Assembly (NCBI GenBank): GCA_017456005.1
Contig: JAFTLJ010000078.1
Span: 1-43,857, forward strand
Direction of reading: 5' to 3'
DNA: 43,857 nucleotides
Source of the DNA: Clostridia bacterium
GTDB lineage: Bacteria; Bacillota; Clostridia; Oscillospirales; CAG-272
The notes below the pieces were generated by a model. That model saw only the letters and a list, made by a program, of their open reading frames with translations, ran no database searches and was not told where the DNA came from. Within the stretch, counting starts at the first letter, position 1; each line of letters begins with the position of its first letter. Below, piece by piece: positions 8,093 to 15,732 of the stretch. A program made the position numbers and the translations under genes.

Positions 8093-8122
8093 AGGCTCCC
8101 TTGTGCAAAGGGAGCCTTTTTT
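8093..8122 (+). terminator. Second hairpin behind ileS, related to the 221-335 repeat
   Basis: AGGCTCCCTT-gtgc-AAAGGGAGCCT followed by TTTTTT. Sequence and shape match the ends of the long palindrome at 221-335, so this is probably a short version of the same repeat family serving as a terminator. Confidence 0.65.
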
Positions 8123-8170
8123 ATCAAAAATTTAAAACTTAAAATTTTCTACATAACTTTATCAAAACGC

Positions 8171-8200
8171 AAAAACAACCCCAAATCGGGGTTGTTTTTT
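8171..8200 (-). terminator. Terminator of the beta-helix protein gene
   Basis: AACAACCCC and GGGGTTGTT arms lie immediately after the leftward stop at 8207, with a T run on the minus strand. The plus strand also has a T run, so it can work both ways. Confidence 0.75.
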
Positions 8201-8206
8201 GCTTAT

Positions 8207-10930
8207 TTATACGGGGATATACTCGTTGTTTCCCGAGCTTTGCTCGATAACAGAATATGTTAAATTAGATTCTCCGACTACTTCATATCCATCTGCCAAG
8301 TACTCGCTCGGGTCGGAGCTGAACGTGCCGCCCGTTACGGAAATCGTGCCATTTGCGGTATCAGCAAATATATCGCCCGTGAACGTGCCTCCGCTTATCG
8401 TTACTTCGCCGCCGTAAACGCATACCACTTCGACATTTTCGCTCGTGAACGTGCCGCCCGTAATCGTAGCCGTGCCGAAGCCAACTTCTACCGCATAGGT
8501 TGCTCCCGTGAACGTGCCGCCCGTAATCGTAGCCGTGCCGCCGTTAACTTGTACCGCATTGTTTTCGCCCGTGAACGTGCCGCCCGTAATCGTAGCCGTG
8601 CCGCCGTTAACTTGTACCGCATGGTTTTTTTCGCCCGTGAACGTGCCGCCGTTTATCGTAGCCGTGCCGTAAGAAACGTAAACCGCATAGGTTGCTCCCG
8701 TGAACGTGCCGCTTTCTATTGTCAATACGGAAAATTCATTGTTGAGGTAGAAAACGTGTTCTCCCGTTGTTGTTGCACTGCCGCCGCCCACGCTATCTTG
8801 TACGGTAAGCTCTGCATTGTAAATATCAAAAAGATAAGCGTTCGAAGATGTGATCTTTTTGCCGTTCAGGTCGAGGGTAATTTCAACGGAGTTTTCCTCT
8901 TCGAGGCCTAACGAGATATTGTATTCACCCATATCAACGTCGGCGAGCAGCTTCACCGTGCCGCCGTTTGCGTTTGCAAATGCCGCTGCCAAAGACGTAT
9001 ATTTCGTAGTAGTTTCGCCAACCGTAACCTCGGCAACGTAGTCCGCCTCCGTTGCCGCGCGCACAAGCCAATTTTCGTTGCTTGCATCGTACACGGCAAC
9101 ATAGCCAAGCAGTGCATTCTCGCTCGCGCCCGCCAAGTACTCGCTCGGGTCGGAGCTGAACGTGCCGCCCGTTATGGAAAGTGTGCTTCCGGATTCGCAA
9201 TGCAAGTTGCTCTTGAACGTGCCGCCGTTTATCGTAGCCTTGCCGTTTGCAACGTATACCGCATAGGTTGCTCCCGTGAACGTGCCGCCTTCTATTGTCA
9301 ATACGGAAGATTCAACGTTAAGGAAGAAGACGTGTTCTCCCGTTGTTGTTGCACTGCCGCCCACGCTATCTTTTACTGTAAGCTCTGCATCGCAAATATT
9401 AAAAATATAAATGCTCGAAGATGTGATCTTTTTACCGTTCAAGTCGAGGGTAATGTTTACTCCATTGAGTAAACAAATACTGGATTCACCCATATCAACA
9501 TCTTTCAGTAGCTTCACCGTGCCGCCGTTTGCGTTTGCAAATGCCGCTGCCAAAGACATATATTTCGTAGTAGTTTCGCCAACCGTCACCGCCGCAACGT
9601 AGTCCGCCTCCGTTGCAACGCGAACGATATAGCCGGTTTCCGTTGCTTCTGCAACATAACCAATTGCCGCGTACGCGCTCGGGTCGGAGCTGAACGTGCC
9701 GCCCGTTATGGAAAGCGTGCCGTTTGCGGTATCAGCAAATATATCGCCCGTGAACGTGCCTCCGCTTATCGTAGCCGTGCCTTTTGCAACGTATACCGCA
9801 TGGGTTGCTCCCGTGAACGTGCCGCCTTCTATTGTCAATACGGAAGATTCAACGTTAAGGTAGAAAACGGTTTCTGACGTTGTTGTTACACTGCCGCCGC
9901 CCGCATCGTCTTTTACGGTAAGCTCTGCATTGAAAATATCAAAAAGATAAGCGTTCGAAGATGTGATCTTTTTGCCGTTCAGGTCGAGGGTAATTTCCTC
10001 TTCGAGGTCTAATGGGATATAGGAATCACCCATATCAACGTCGGCGAGCAGCTTCACCGTGCCGCCGTTTGCAAGGGCAAATACTTCTGCGAGAGTTTTA
10101 TCCGTGTGTATCTCTGTATTTTCGCCAACAGTAACCTCGAAAGCGTTTTCGTACTTACCTACATAAATACCCTCGGAATATTCAGCTTCTGCCTTATAAC
10201 TGTGCTTGCCATCTGCCATTGTCCACAGCCATCCTTCGCCAAGCTCCGCTGTGAGCATGGGCGCACTTTCCGTGCCGTCTGCTACAACGTTCAGCTTTTC
10301 GCCCATAAGGAATTTACCCTCGGTAAAGCCATCGGCAAATTTGCCGCCCGCAACGGTTATTTTCACAACACCGTCGGAAATTTTTGGGAGAGGTTCGCCC
10401 TCGTTACCGAGCTCCTGCGCCGCATCGCCGTACGCCATGAGAGCATCGATAACGGCTTTTTCTTTATTATCGGAGCTGTCGTAAATGCTGTGGAGGTACT
10501 GCGCCATGCTGTAACGCTTTGCTTCTGTGTAAATAGTTTCACCGTTACACTTATAGTATGCGCGCAAATAGAGCGTTTTGCCAATTTCCTTTGCGTTAAT
10601 TCCGCTATACGTAAACACGAGCAACCCCTCTTCGTTTTCTATAGGGGCTGTAAGCTCTGTATAGCCTGCTGTTTCTGTGGTAGCCTGTGTATAATCCACG
10701 CCGTCTACCGCGCCCTCCCAAACGAGGAGTTTTATATCGCCTGCGCCTTCGGGTAGAGCACCTGTCTGCACCTTGATGTTAAAGCGCAAGTCTGTGCCGA
10801 GCGTAAGGTCCGCTTTGTAAACCCTGAACGTTTCCTCCGCACCCGCGCTGCCGTCCGCAAAAACGCCGACCGCAACGGCACAAACGAGCAGGAGCACAAC
10901 AAGCAAAGAAATTAAAATTTTCTTTTTCAT
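8207..10930 (-). CDS. Secreted beta-helix repeat surface protein
   Basis: An upstream extension of the frame exists, but MKKKILISLLVVLLLVCAVA (start 10930, AAAGGAC site) is a classic signal peptide, giving 907 residues. After cleavage near ADGSAGAEE comes a region of about 250 residues (ETFRVYKADLTLGTDLRFNI and so on). Then come three large repeats of about 180-187 residues, each opening with a VTVGE or NTEIH strand, an NGGTVKLL block, ITLDLNGKKITSS and LTIEGGTFTGA. The last ends in a run of 20-21-residue units built on TATITGGTFTG. This periodicity predicts a right-handed parallel beta-helix, as in adhesins and pectin-lyase folds, but I see no catalytic motif. There is no LPXTG, S-layer or dockerin anchor; it ends in EYIPV. 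It is co-transcribed with the 37-residue gene just upstream. Binding or adhesion is inferred. Confidence 0.85.
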   Translation of the reverse strand: MKKKILISLLVVLLLVCAVAVGVFADGSAGAEETFRVYKADLTLGTDLRFNIKVQTGALPEGAGDIKLLVWEGAVDGVDYTQATTETAGYTELTAPIENEEGLLVFTYSGINAKEIGKTLYLRAYYKCNGETIYTEAKRYSMAQYLHSIYDSSDNKEKAVIDALMAYGDAAQELGNEGEPLPKISDGVVKITVAGGKFADGFTEGKFLMGEKLNVVADGTESAPMLTAELGEGWLWTMADGKHSYKAEAEYSEGIYVGKYENAFEVTVGENTEIHTDKTLAEVFALANGGTVKLLADVDMGDSYIPLDLEEEITLDLNGKKITSSNAYLFDIFNAELTVKDDAGGGSVTTTSETVFYLNVESSVLTIEGGTFTGATHAVYVAKGTATISGGTFTGDIFADTANGTLSITGGTFSSDPSAYAAIGYVAEATETGYIVRVATEADYVAAVTVGETTTKYMSLAAAFANANGGTVKLLKDVDMGESSICLLNGVNITLDLNGKKITSSSIYIFNICDAELTVKDSVGGSATTTGEHVFFLNVESSVLTIEGGTFTGATYAVYVANGKATINGGTFKSNLHCESGSTLSITGGTFSSDPSEYLAGASENALLGYVAVYDASNENWLVRAATEADYVAEVTVGETTTKYTSLAAAFANANGGTVKLLADVDMGEYNISLGLEEENSVEITLDLNGKKITSSNAYLFDIYNAELTVQDSVGGGSATTTGEHVFYLNNEFSVLTIESGTFTGATYAVYVSYGTATINGGTFTGEKNHAVQVNGGTATITGGTFTGENNAVQVNGGTATITGGTFTGATYAVEVGFGTATITGGTFTSENVEVVCVYGGEVTISGGTFTGDIFADTANGTISVTGGTFSSDPSEYLADGYEVVGESNLTYSVIEQSSGNNEYIPV
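8420..10110 (-). repeat. Nested DNA repeats inside the beta-helix gene
   Basis: Large units recur at offsets of 561 and 540 nt (the CTTCACCGTG block starts at 8951, 9512 and 10052). Within the last unit, nearly identical 63-nt units follow each other, for example from 8508 and from 8571, both reading GTGAACGTGCCGCCCGTAAT and onward. The identity at DNA level points to recent duplication or slippage, which can change copy number between strains. Confidence 0.8.
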
Positions 10931-10949
10931 AAGTTTGTCCTTTCGTGAA

Positions 10950-11063
10950 TTAGTCGAGTATGTCTTCGCCAAGTGTGGGGTCGCCACTTGTTCTGATAAC
11001 GTCTTCTGCCTCGAATTTGATGATTTCCATTTCTGCAGGAACATATTTTTCTTTCATTTCCAT
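10950..11063 (-). CDS. 37-residue conserved-looking small protein
   Basis: ATG at 11061-11063 follows a near-perfect AAAGGAGGA site with a 7-nt spacer; the stop is at 10950-10952, 19 nt before the signal-peptide protein in the same operon. The product begins MEMKEKYVPAEMEIIKFEAE, then DVIRTSGDP, and ends acidic (GEDILD). There is no signal peptide, membrane segment or Cys. Small proteins with this kind of KYxxAEMEIIxFEAEDVIxTSGDP sequence are familiar to me from Clostridia, but I know no assigned function. The strong ribosome binding site, promoter and shared transcript support a real gene. It could be a partner or leader peptide for the large secreted protein. Confidence 0.75.
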   Translation of the reverse strand: MEMKEKYVPAEMEIIKFEAEDVIRTSGDPTLGEDILD

Positions 11064-11087
11064 TTTTATTTCCTCCTTTCAAAAAGG

Positions 11088-11127
11088 TTTTGCGAGGTAA
11101 AGCTCGCAAAACGGGGATATCCCCGTT
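11088..11127 (-). promoter_or_regulatory. Two adjoining hairpins in the leader of the small-protein operon
   Basis: TTTTGCGAG-6 nt-CTCGCAAAA (11088-11111) and an 18-bp perfect palindrome AACGGGGATATCCCCGTT (11110-11127) overlap by two bases and lie between promoter and ribosome binding site. They may stabilise the mRNA or control its translation. The second hairpin, read leftward, lacks a T run, so it is not a terminator. Confidence 0.55.
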
Positions 11128-11159
11128 ACATTTTTTTCTTTTTTGTTTTTTATGGAAAA

Positions 11160-11188
11160 ATTTTATCATATACCCTACCATTTGTCAA
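11160..11188 (-). promoter_or_regulatory. Promoter of the small-protein/beta-helix operon
   Basis: On the minus strand TTGACA (11188-11183) and TAAAAT (11165-11160) are 17 nt apart. The leader is about 90 nt. Confidence 0.8.
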
Positions 11189-11215
11189 GGCTTTCGAAAA
11201 ATTTTTATTTTTATG

Positions 11216-11244
11216 TTGAATTTTGGTTTATCGCGTGGTAGAAT
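11216..11244 (+). promoter_or_regulatory. Promoter of the GH38 gene
   Basis: TTGAAT (11216-11221) and TAGAAT (11239-11244) are 17 nt apart. It diverges from the leftward promoter, and the -35 regions are 27 bp apart. Confidence 0.7.
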
Positions 11245-11277
11245 AATCACAACAAACCACTTACGGAGGAAGCGCTT

Positions 11278-14200
11278 ATGAAAGCACTTTTCAGAAAAGC
11301 AAAAAAATACCTCGAAATTGTGGAATCCACAATATTCGAAAACGAAACCCCTATAGAAAATATAACGTATTGCCCCTGCGACTACAAGGAAAACAACACT
11401 CCCCCTCCGCTTTCCGGCTTTGCACCGTTTAAAAATGAAGAATTTTTCGGCACAGGGGAAGACAGCCACGTTTGGTTTCATTTTGAAATAGCTATTCCCG
11501 AGCATATGCAGGGAAAGCCCACAGAGCTTGGCATATGCACGAATTTCGACCGCTTCGGCGTTACCACGAACCCCCAGTTCCTGCTCTACGTAGACGGCAA
11601 GATATGCCAGGGTATGGACACGCGCCACAAAGAGTACCTTTTGCCCGAGGGCACGAATTTCGATATATATATCTATGCCTACACAGGCCCGTCTATTCCC
11701 AAATGCCAATTCAGCGCCGAAATACGCAACGTGAACGCCGTAGCACGCGATTTCTACTACGACGTAAACACGGTATACGAAGCAACAAAGCTGCTCGACG
11801 AAAACACGCAGGAATATATGGAAACGCTCACGTATATAGACCGTGCGCTTTCCATGCTCGACCTCTACGAAGTGGGCTCTGCGGCATATTTTGACTCCAT
11901 GAAAGCCGCAAAGGAATTTTTCGATACGGAGTTCTACGGCAAATACTGCGGAAATCAGCGTGCGAGCGTTGCCTGCATCGGTCACACGCATATAGACTGC
12001 GCTTGGCTTTGGACACTTCGCCAGACGCGCGAAAAAGCACAGCGCTCCTTCGCCACGGTACTGGAGCTTATGCGCCGCTTCCCCGAATATAAGTTCACCT
12101 CCTCCCAGCCGCTTCTCTATAAATACGTAAAAGAAGAAGCGCCCGAGCTTTATGCCCAAATAAAAGAGCGCGTGGCAGAGGGCCGCTGGGAATGCGAAGG
12201 CGGTATGTGGGTAGAGGCAGACTGCAATATCCCCACAGGCGAAAGCTTTGTGCGACAGCTCATATACGGCAAGCGCTTCTTCCGCGAGGAATTCGGCAAG
12301 GATAACCGCGTGCTCTGGCTGCCCGACGTTTTCGGCTATTCCGCCGCGCTTCCGCAGATACTCAAGGGTTGCGGCATAGATTGGTTCGTAACCTCCAAAA
12401 TAAGCTGGAACGATACGAACATGATGCCCTGCGACACGTTCGCATGGCAAGGTATAGACGGCACGCAGGTGTACACGTACTTCCTCACAGCTCAGGATAA
12501 AAAGAAAAACTCCCCTCTCACTCGCTACGTTACCTATAACGGCGACACAACGCCCAAAATGATAGCGGGCACGTACGATCGCTACCACGACAAAAACCTT
12601 TCCGATGAGGTAATGCTGACCTACGGCTTCGGCGACGGCGGCGGCGGCCCCACGGCAGAGCATATAGAAATGGCAAAACGCCTTTCACACGGCGTACCCG
12701 GCGTACCGAACGCCCGCTTCGAGCACGTAGAGCCCTTCCTTTCCCGTATGGAAAGCCGAATAAAAGAAAATCCCGCGCTTCCGAAATGGGTAGGCGAGCT
12801 TTACCTCGAATTCCACCGCGGCACGTACACGTCTATTGCAAAAAACAAAAAGAACAATCGCCAATGCGAATTTCTCTATATGAACGCAGAAGCGCTTTGC
12901 GAGCTCACAAAGCACCTGCTCGGCAAAAAATCGCCGAAAGCAGAGCTGCGCGAGGGCTGGGAAACCATACTCACAAACCAGTTCCACGATATTATCCCCG
13001 GCTCCTCTATAGGCCCCGTATACGACCAGAGCGACATTGACTATGCGAAGATCATCTACAGCGCGCGCAATATACTTGCCGACAGATCTGCCGATGTAAG
13101 CACGAAAATAAGCTCCGAGCGCGGATTTGTTGTGTTCAACCCCAATTCCTTTGCCGCAAGCGCAAACGTGCTTGCAGGCGGCAAAACAGGCTTCGTTTCG
13201 GGCATCCCCGCAAAAGGTTACCTCGCCACAAACGATATCAAGTTTACAAACAGCGTAAGCATAGACGGCAAAACAGTTGAAACACCGCTTTTGCACGTGG
13301 AATTCGACGAAAACTGGCAGATAAGCTCTATATACGATAAAAAGGCAGAGCGCGAGGTTTTGCGCGGCGCCGGCAACGAGCTGCGCGTTTACGCCGACTA
13401 CCCCGACACCTACGACAACTGGGAATGGCAAGAATACTCGCTCGCCGCATACAAAACGCTCGCAGAAGTTTCCGAAGCGGAAATTATCGAAGACGGAGCA
13501 CGCAAGGGTATAAAGATAACGCGCCCGTTTATGAGCTCCAAAATAACGCAGACAATGTGGTTCTGCGACGAAACGCCGAAAATAGATTTCGAAACGCACA
13601 TCGAATGGCACGAGCATAACAAGATGCTGAAAACCGCTTTCGAAGTGGATGTGAACGCCGACAAAGCGACGTATGAAATACAGTTCGGCTCGGTAGAGCG
13701 CCCCACGCACAAAAACACAAGCTGGGATAGGGCTAAATTTGAGGTTTGCGCGCACAAATACGCCGACCTTTCCGACGGCGGATACGGCGTTAGCCTGCTT
13801 AACGATTGCAAATACGGCCACGACATACACGAAAACACAATGATGCTCTCACTTCTCAAATCCGGCGTTATGCCCTACCCCGAAGCGGACCAGGGTGACC
13901 ACAGCTTCACATATTCGCTCTACGTTCACGAAGGCACTCTGCGCGAAAGCGACACGGTAAAGCTCGCATACCTGCTCAACAACCCCCTCGTAGCGGTTCG
14001 TGCAAAGGGTAAGCGCTCCGAAATACCGGAAAGCTACTCTCTCGTTTCCGCAGATAAAGACAACGTTATCTGCGAAACGGTTAAGGAATCGGAGGAAGGC
14101 ACGGCAACGGTGCTTCGCTTCTATGAAAGCAAGAACACGCGCACAAAAGCGCAGATAACGCTAGGCTTCCCCGCGAAAAAATGCTATGTTTGCGATATGC

Positions 14201-14292
14201 TCGAAAACGAAAAAGAAGAGCTTCCCATCACAGACGGCAAAATAAACGTAAGCCTGCACGGCTTTGAAATTTTGACACTTAAAGTTGAATAA
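11278..14292 (+). CDS. GH38 alpha-mannosidase, cytoplasmic
   Basis: This 1004-residue enzyme removes alpha-linked mannose; GH38 is a retaining, zinc-dependent family. The N-terminal part carries a beta domain (to about 225), then the catalytic barrel with HTHID at 236-240 (H238 and D240 zinc ligands by family analogy), the nucleophile D350 in WLPDVFGYSAALPQ, and H570 in NQFHDIIPGSS, the fourth zinc ligand. The C-terminal half is the usual beta-sandwich region. There is no signal peptide, so it should act on imported mannosides or N-glycan fragments. Start: ATG 11278 with a GGAGGA site 7 nt upstream. It is monocistronic with its own promoter and strong terminator. Linkage specificity cannot be read from sequence by eye. 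Confidence 0.93.
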   Translation: MKALFRKAKKYLEIVESTIFENETPIENITYCPCDYKENNTPPPLSGFAPFKNEEFFGTGEDSHVWFHFEIAIPEHMQGKPTELGICTNFDRFGVTTNPQFLLYVDGKICQGMDTRHKEYLLPEGTNFDIYIYAYTGPSIPKCQFSAEIRNVNAVARDFYYDVNTVYEATKLLDENTQEYMETLTYIDRALSMLDLYEVGSAAYFDSMKAAKEFFDTEFYGKYCGNQRASVACIGHTHIDCAWLWTLRQTREKAQRSFATVLELMRRFPEYKFTSSQPLLYKYVKEEAPELYAQIKERVAEGRWECEGGMWVEADCNIPTGESFVRQLIYGKRFFREEFGKDNRVLWLPDVFGYSAALPQILKGCGIDWFVTSKISWNDTNMMPCDTFAWQGIDGTQVYTYFLTAQDKKKNSPLTRYVTYNGDTTPKMIAGTYDRYHDKNLSDEVMLTYGFGDGGGGPTAEHIEMAKRLSHGVPGVPNARFEHVEPFLSRMESRIKENPALPKWVGELYLEFHRGTYTSIAKNKKNNRQCEFLYMNAEALCELTKHLLGKKSPKAELREGWETILTNQFHDIIPGSSIGPVYDQSDIDYAKIIYSARNILADRSADVSTKISSERGFVVFNPNSFAASANVLAGGKTGFVSGIPAKGYLATNDIKFTNSVSIDGKTVETPLLHVEFDENWQISSIYDKKAEREVLRGAGNELRVYADYPDTYDNWEWQEYSLAAYKTLAEVSEAEIIEDGARKGIKITRPFMSSKITQTMWFCDETPKIDFETHIEWHEHNKMLKTAFEVDVNADKATYEIQFGSVERPTHKNTSWDRAKFEVCAHKYADLSDGGYGVSLLNDCKYGHDIHENTMMLSLLKSGVMPYPEADQGDHSFTYSLYVHEGTLRESDTVKLAYLLNNPLVAVRAKGKRSEIPESYSLVSADKDNVICETVKESEEGTATVLRFYESKNTRTKAQITLGFPAKKCYVCDMLENEKEELPITDGKINVSLHGFEILTLKVE

Positions 14293-14300
14293 AGAAAAAA

Positions 14301-14335
14301 ACAAGAACGACGGAAAAACCGTCGTTCTTGTTTTT
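14301..14335 (+). terminator. Terminator of the GH38 gene
   Basis: AACAAGAACGACGG-aaaaa-CCGTCGTTCTTGTTTTTG is a 14-bp perfect stem with T run. Confidence 0.9.
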
Positions 14336-14478
14336 GTGTTTTTATATTGAGAGGATTGGTATATCGCAATGTAATTTTATTTTGGAATTATAATTGGCAC
14401 AAAAAATTATAATATAATTCGGCACGATTACGCAAAATCGTTTTTTGTATCGTTTGTATAAACACTCTAACACAAATG

Positions 14479-14518
14479 TTTACTAAAGTCAATAGTAAAT
14501 TTATTTACTTGATATAAT
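14479..14518 (+). promoter_or_regulatory. Promoter/operator of the ATA-start Xre gene
   Basis: TATAAT is at 14513-14518. Upstream are three half-sites, TTTACT (14479-14484), AGTAAA (14494-14499) and TTTACT (14504-14509), which form two overlapping inverted repeats across the -35 region. Binding by the encoded HTH protein would block the promoter, so autorepression is likely. No good -35 hexamer is seen. The wider gap 14336-14478 holds nothing else I can identify. Confidence 0.55.
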
Positions 14519-14555
14519 ACACTAAAAAACAAATTTCAAGGGAGGAGGGTTTGCC

Positions 14556-14762
14556 ATAACGTATATAAAACGCATACGCGACCTGCGCGAAGACAGCGAT
14601 AAAACGCAAAAAGAAATAGCAGACCTTCTCCGCACCTCGCAAACTATGTACGCGCGCTATGAGCGCGGCGCAAACGAGCTCCCGATACACCACTTGCTGA
14701 AGCTTTGCGATTATTACGGCGTTTCCGCCGATTATATTTTGGGAAGAACAGACGAAAAATAA
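14556..14762 (+). CDS. Small Xre-family regulator with probable ATA start codon
   Basis: The 68-residue product is a complete HTH: YIKRIRDLREDSDKTQKEIA, then TSQTMYARYERGANELP and HLLKLCDYYGVSADYILGRT. The alignment start of this family falls exactly on ATA at 14556-14558, 7 nt after a strong GGAGGAGG site. The frame has an in-frame TAA at 14523 and no ATG, GTG, TTG or CTG between that stop and the ATA. The next in-frame ATG (within TMYARYE) would cut away half of the HTH. So either AUA is used as start, or an ATG has mutated and expression is low. A candidate operator overlaps its promoter, and it ends in a clear terminator. Confidence 0.75.
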   Translation: MTYIKRIRDLREDSDKTQKEIADLLRTSQTMYARYERGANELPIHHLLKLCDYYGVSADYILGRTDEK

Positions 14763-14790
14763 CGGCTCGCAAAACCGAGCCGTTATTTTT
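14761..14790. terminator. Bidirectional terminator
   Basis: AACGGCTCG-caaaac-CGAGCCGTT followed by ATTTTT serves the Xre gene rightward. The lipoprotein gene ends at 14795 from the other side and meets AATAACGG on its strand. Confidence 0.75.
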
Positions 14791-14794
14791 GTAT

Positions 14795-15259
14795 TTAACA
14801 AGGATATATCTTGACCGAAGCCTTTATATGAATCTCAGTTACGTCTGCAAAGGAGCTGAGCTTTTCCAATATTTCCGGCTTCACGTCTTCAAGCGGAACT
14901 GTCAATTCAATATACTTTATCGTTTCATCGAAATCTTCTTTTTCACATACACGATACGAAGAAACATTCATATCCATGCGCTCAAAATATTTTTCGGTAA
15001 GTCTTTTTTCCGCCCCGTCGCGGAGATAAATTTGTATTTTCATTTCGCTTTCGCCGTCTTCCTCGTATTCCGCAATACGCTTGGCAAGGAGCGCCTCGAA
15101 ATTCTCTTTCGTTCCGCCGTCCTGCTCGTCGATAAACACGGCAAGACGTATTTTACCATATTGAGGTTCGTAAGACGTTCCGAGCTGTGAGCAAGAGCAC
15201 ATTACGAATGAAAAAAGCATCAGAAAAACAAACAAAACAACAATGGTTTTTCTTTTCAT
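14795..15259 (-). CDS. Hypothetical small lipoprotein
   Basis: The 154-residue product starts MKRKTIVVLFVFLMLFSFVM followed by CSCS, a lipoprotein signal with the lipid Cys at 21 or 23. The mature part is an alpha/beta-looking charged domain (GKIRLAVFIDEQDGG, KIQIYLRDGAEKRLTEKYF, IKYIELTVPLEDVKPEIL) with no named motif. Start at 15259 has a GAGGTAA site. It stands alone between an Xre gene and a pseudogene and gives no functional context. Surface location is well supported; function is unknown. Confidence 0.75.
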   Translation of the reverse strand: MKRKTIVVLFVFLMLFSFVMCSCSQLGTSYEPQYGKIRLAVFIDEQDGGTKENFEALLAKRIAEYEEDGESEMKIQIYLRDGAEKRLTEKYFERMDMNVSSYRVCEKEDFDETIKYIELTVPLEDVKPEILEKLSSFADVTEIHIKASVKIYPC

Positions 15260-15351
15260 AAAGCAATTACCTCTATTTTTTTCTATATTTTAGCACACAA
15301 AAAACAAAAAGTCAACCTTTTGCGGTTTTGTTATTAAAAAGCGATAAAATC

Positions 15352-15610
15352 TCACCCCAAAAGATCCTCGTAAAATACATTGCGCATATTCACGTGCACC
15401 TGTGCGCCCTGCGCATCGGGCCAGCAGAAAAGATGCTCTGTGAAAATCATACTTATGCCGTTTTCGGGGTCTGCGGTAAAGCAGCAACCGCCCACATCCT
15501 ACTTCCAAAGCGAAGCCATGCGCGCTTCCCTTTCCTCTCGGGGCAAGTGGTAATACGTATTTTCCATACCAAGCGGGGCAAAATATTTCACCGTATGCAG
15601 TGCTTGCAAA
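15352..15610 (-). pseudogene. Decayed, internally deleted copy of the neighbouring serine hydrolase
   Basis: Read leftward, 15610-15497 translates to pieces matching the active gene's middle (FAPLGMENTYYHLPREEREA, then RMASLWK against FEPLGMDSTCFHMSAEEKEK, RMALIWK) and hits a TAG. From 15495 the match jumps to the region GGCCFTADPENGISMIFTEH, then LFCWPDAQGAQVHVNMRNVF and YEDLLG with its own TGA at 15352-15354. About 90 codons between the two are missing, as is everything upstream, so the gene is dead. The ancestral copy ended after YEDLLG and had no zinc-ribbon tail, unlike the intact gene at 15733. Confidence 0.85.
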
Positions 15611-15616
15611 GAAAAG

Positions 15617-15650
15617 AGGACGAGGAGTTTTTACAACTCTTCGTCCTTTT
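15617..15650 (-). terminator. Probable terminator of the serine hydrolase gene
   Basis: AGGACGAAGAGTT and AACTCCTCGTCCT (minus strand) form a 13-bp stem with one mismatch, followed by a T-rich CTCTTTTC. It lies about 85 nt past the stop at 15733 and abuts the pseudogene break. Confidence 0.6.
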
Positions 15651-15732
15651 CCTGTCAGTAGGGACTATTCCCTATTGAAATTAAAAACTTTCCTTTAGAG
15701 TACAGCCAATATGTGTAGTACCCTTTTTATTA

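Noticed and set aside
8420-9300. Regularly spaced repeats resembling a CRISPR array
   Set aside because: The repeats are in frame, vary gradually, have period 57-63 nt with no unique spacers, and encode a beta-helix protein.
10950-11063. Reading the 37-residue peptide as a RiPP precursor
   Set aside because: No modification enzyme, protease or exporter gene lies near; its neighbour is a plain secreted protein. It is kept only as a small protein of unknown role.
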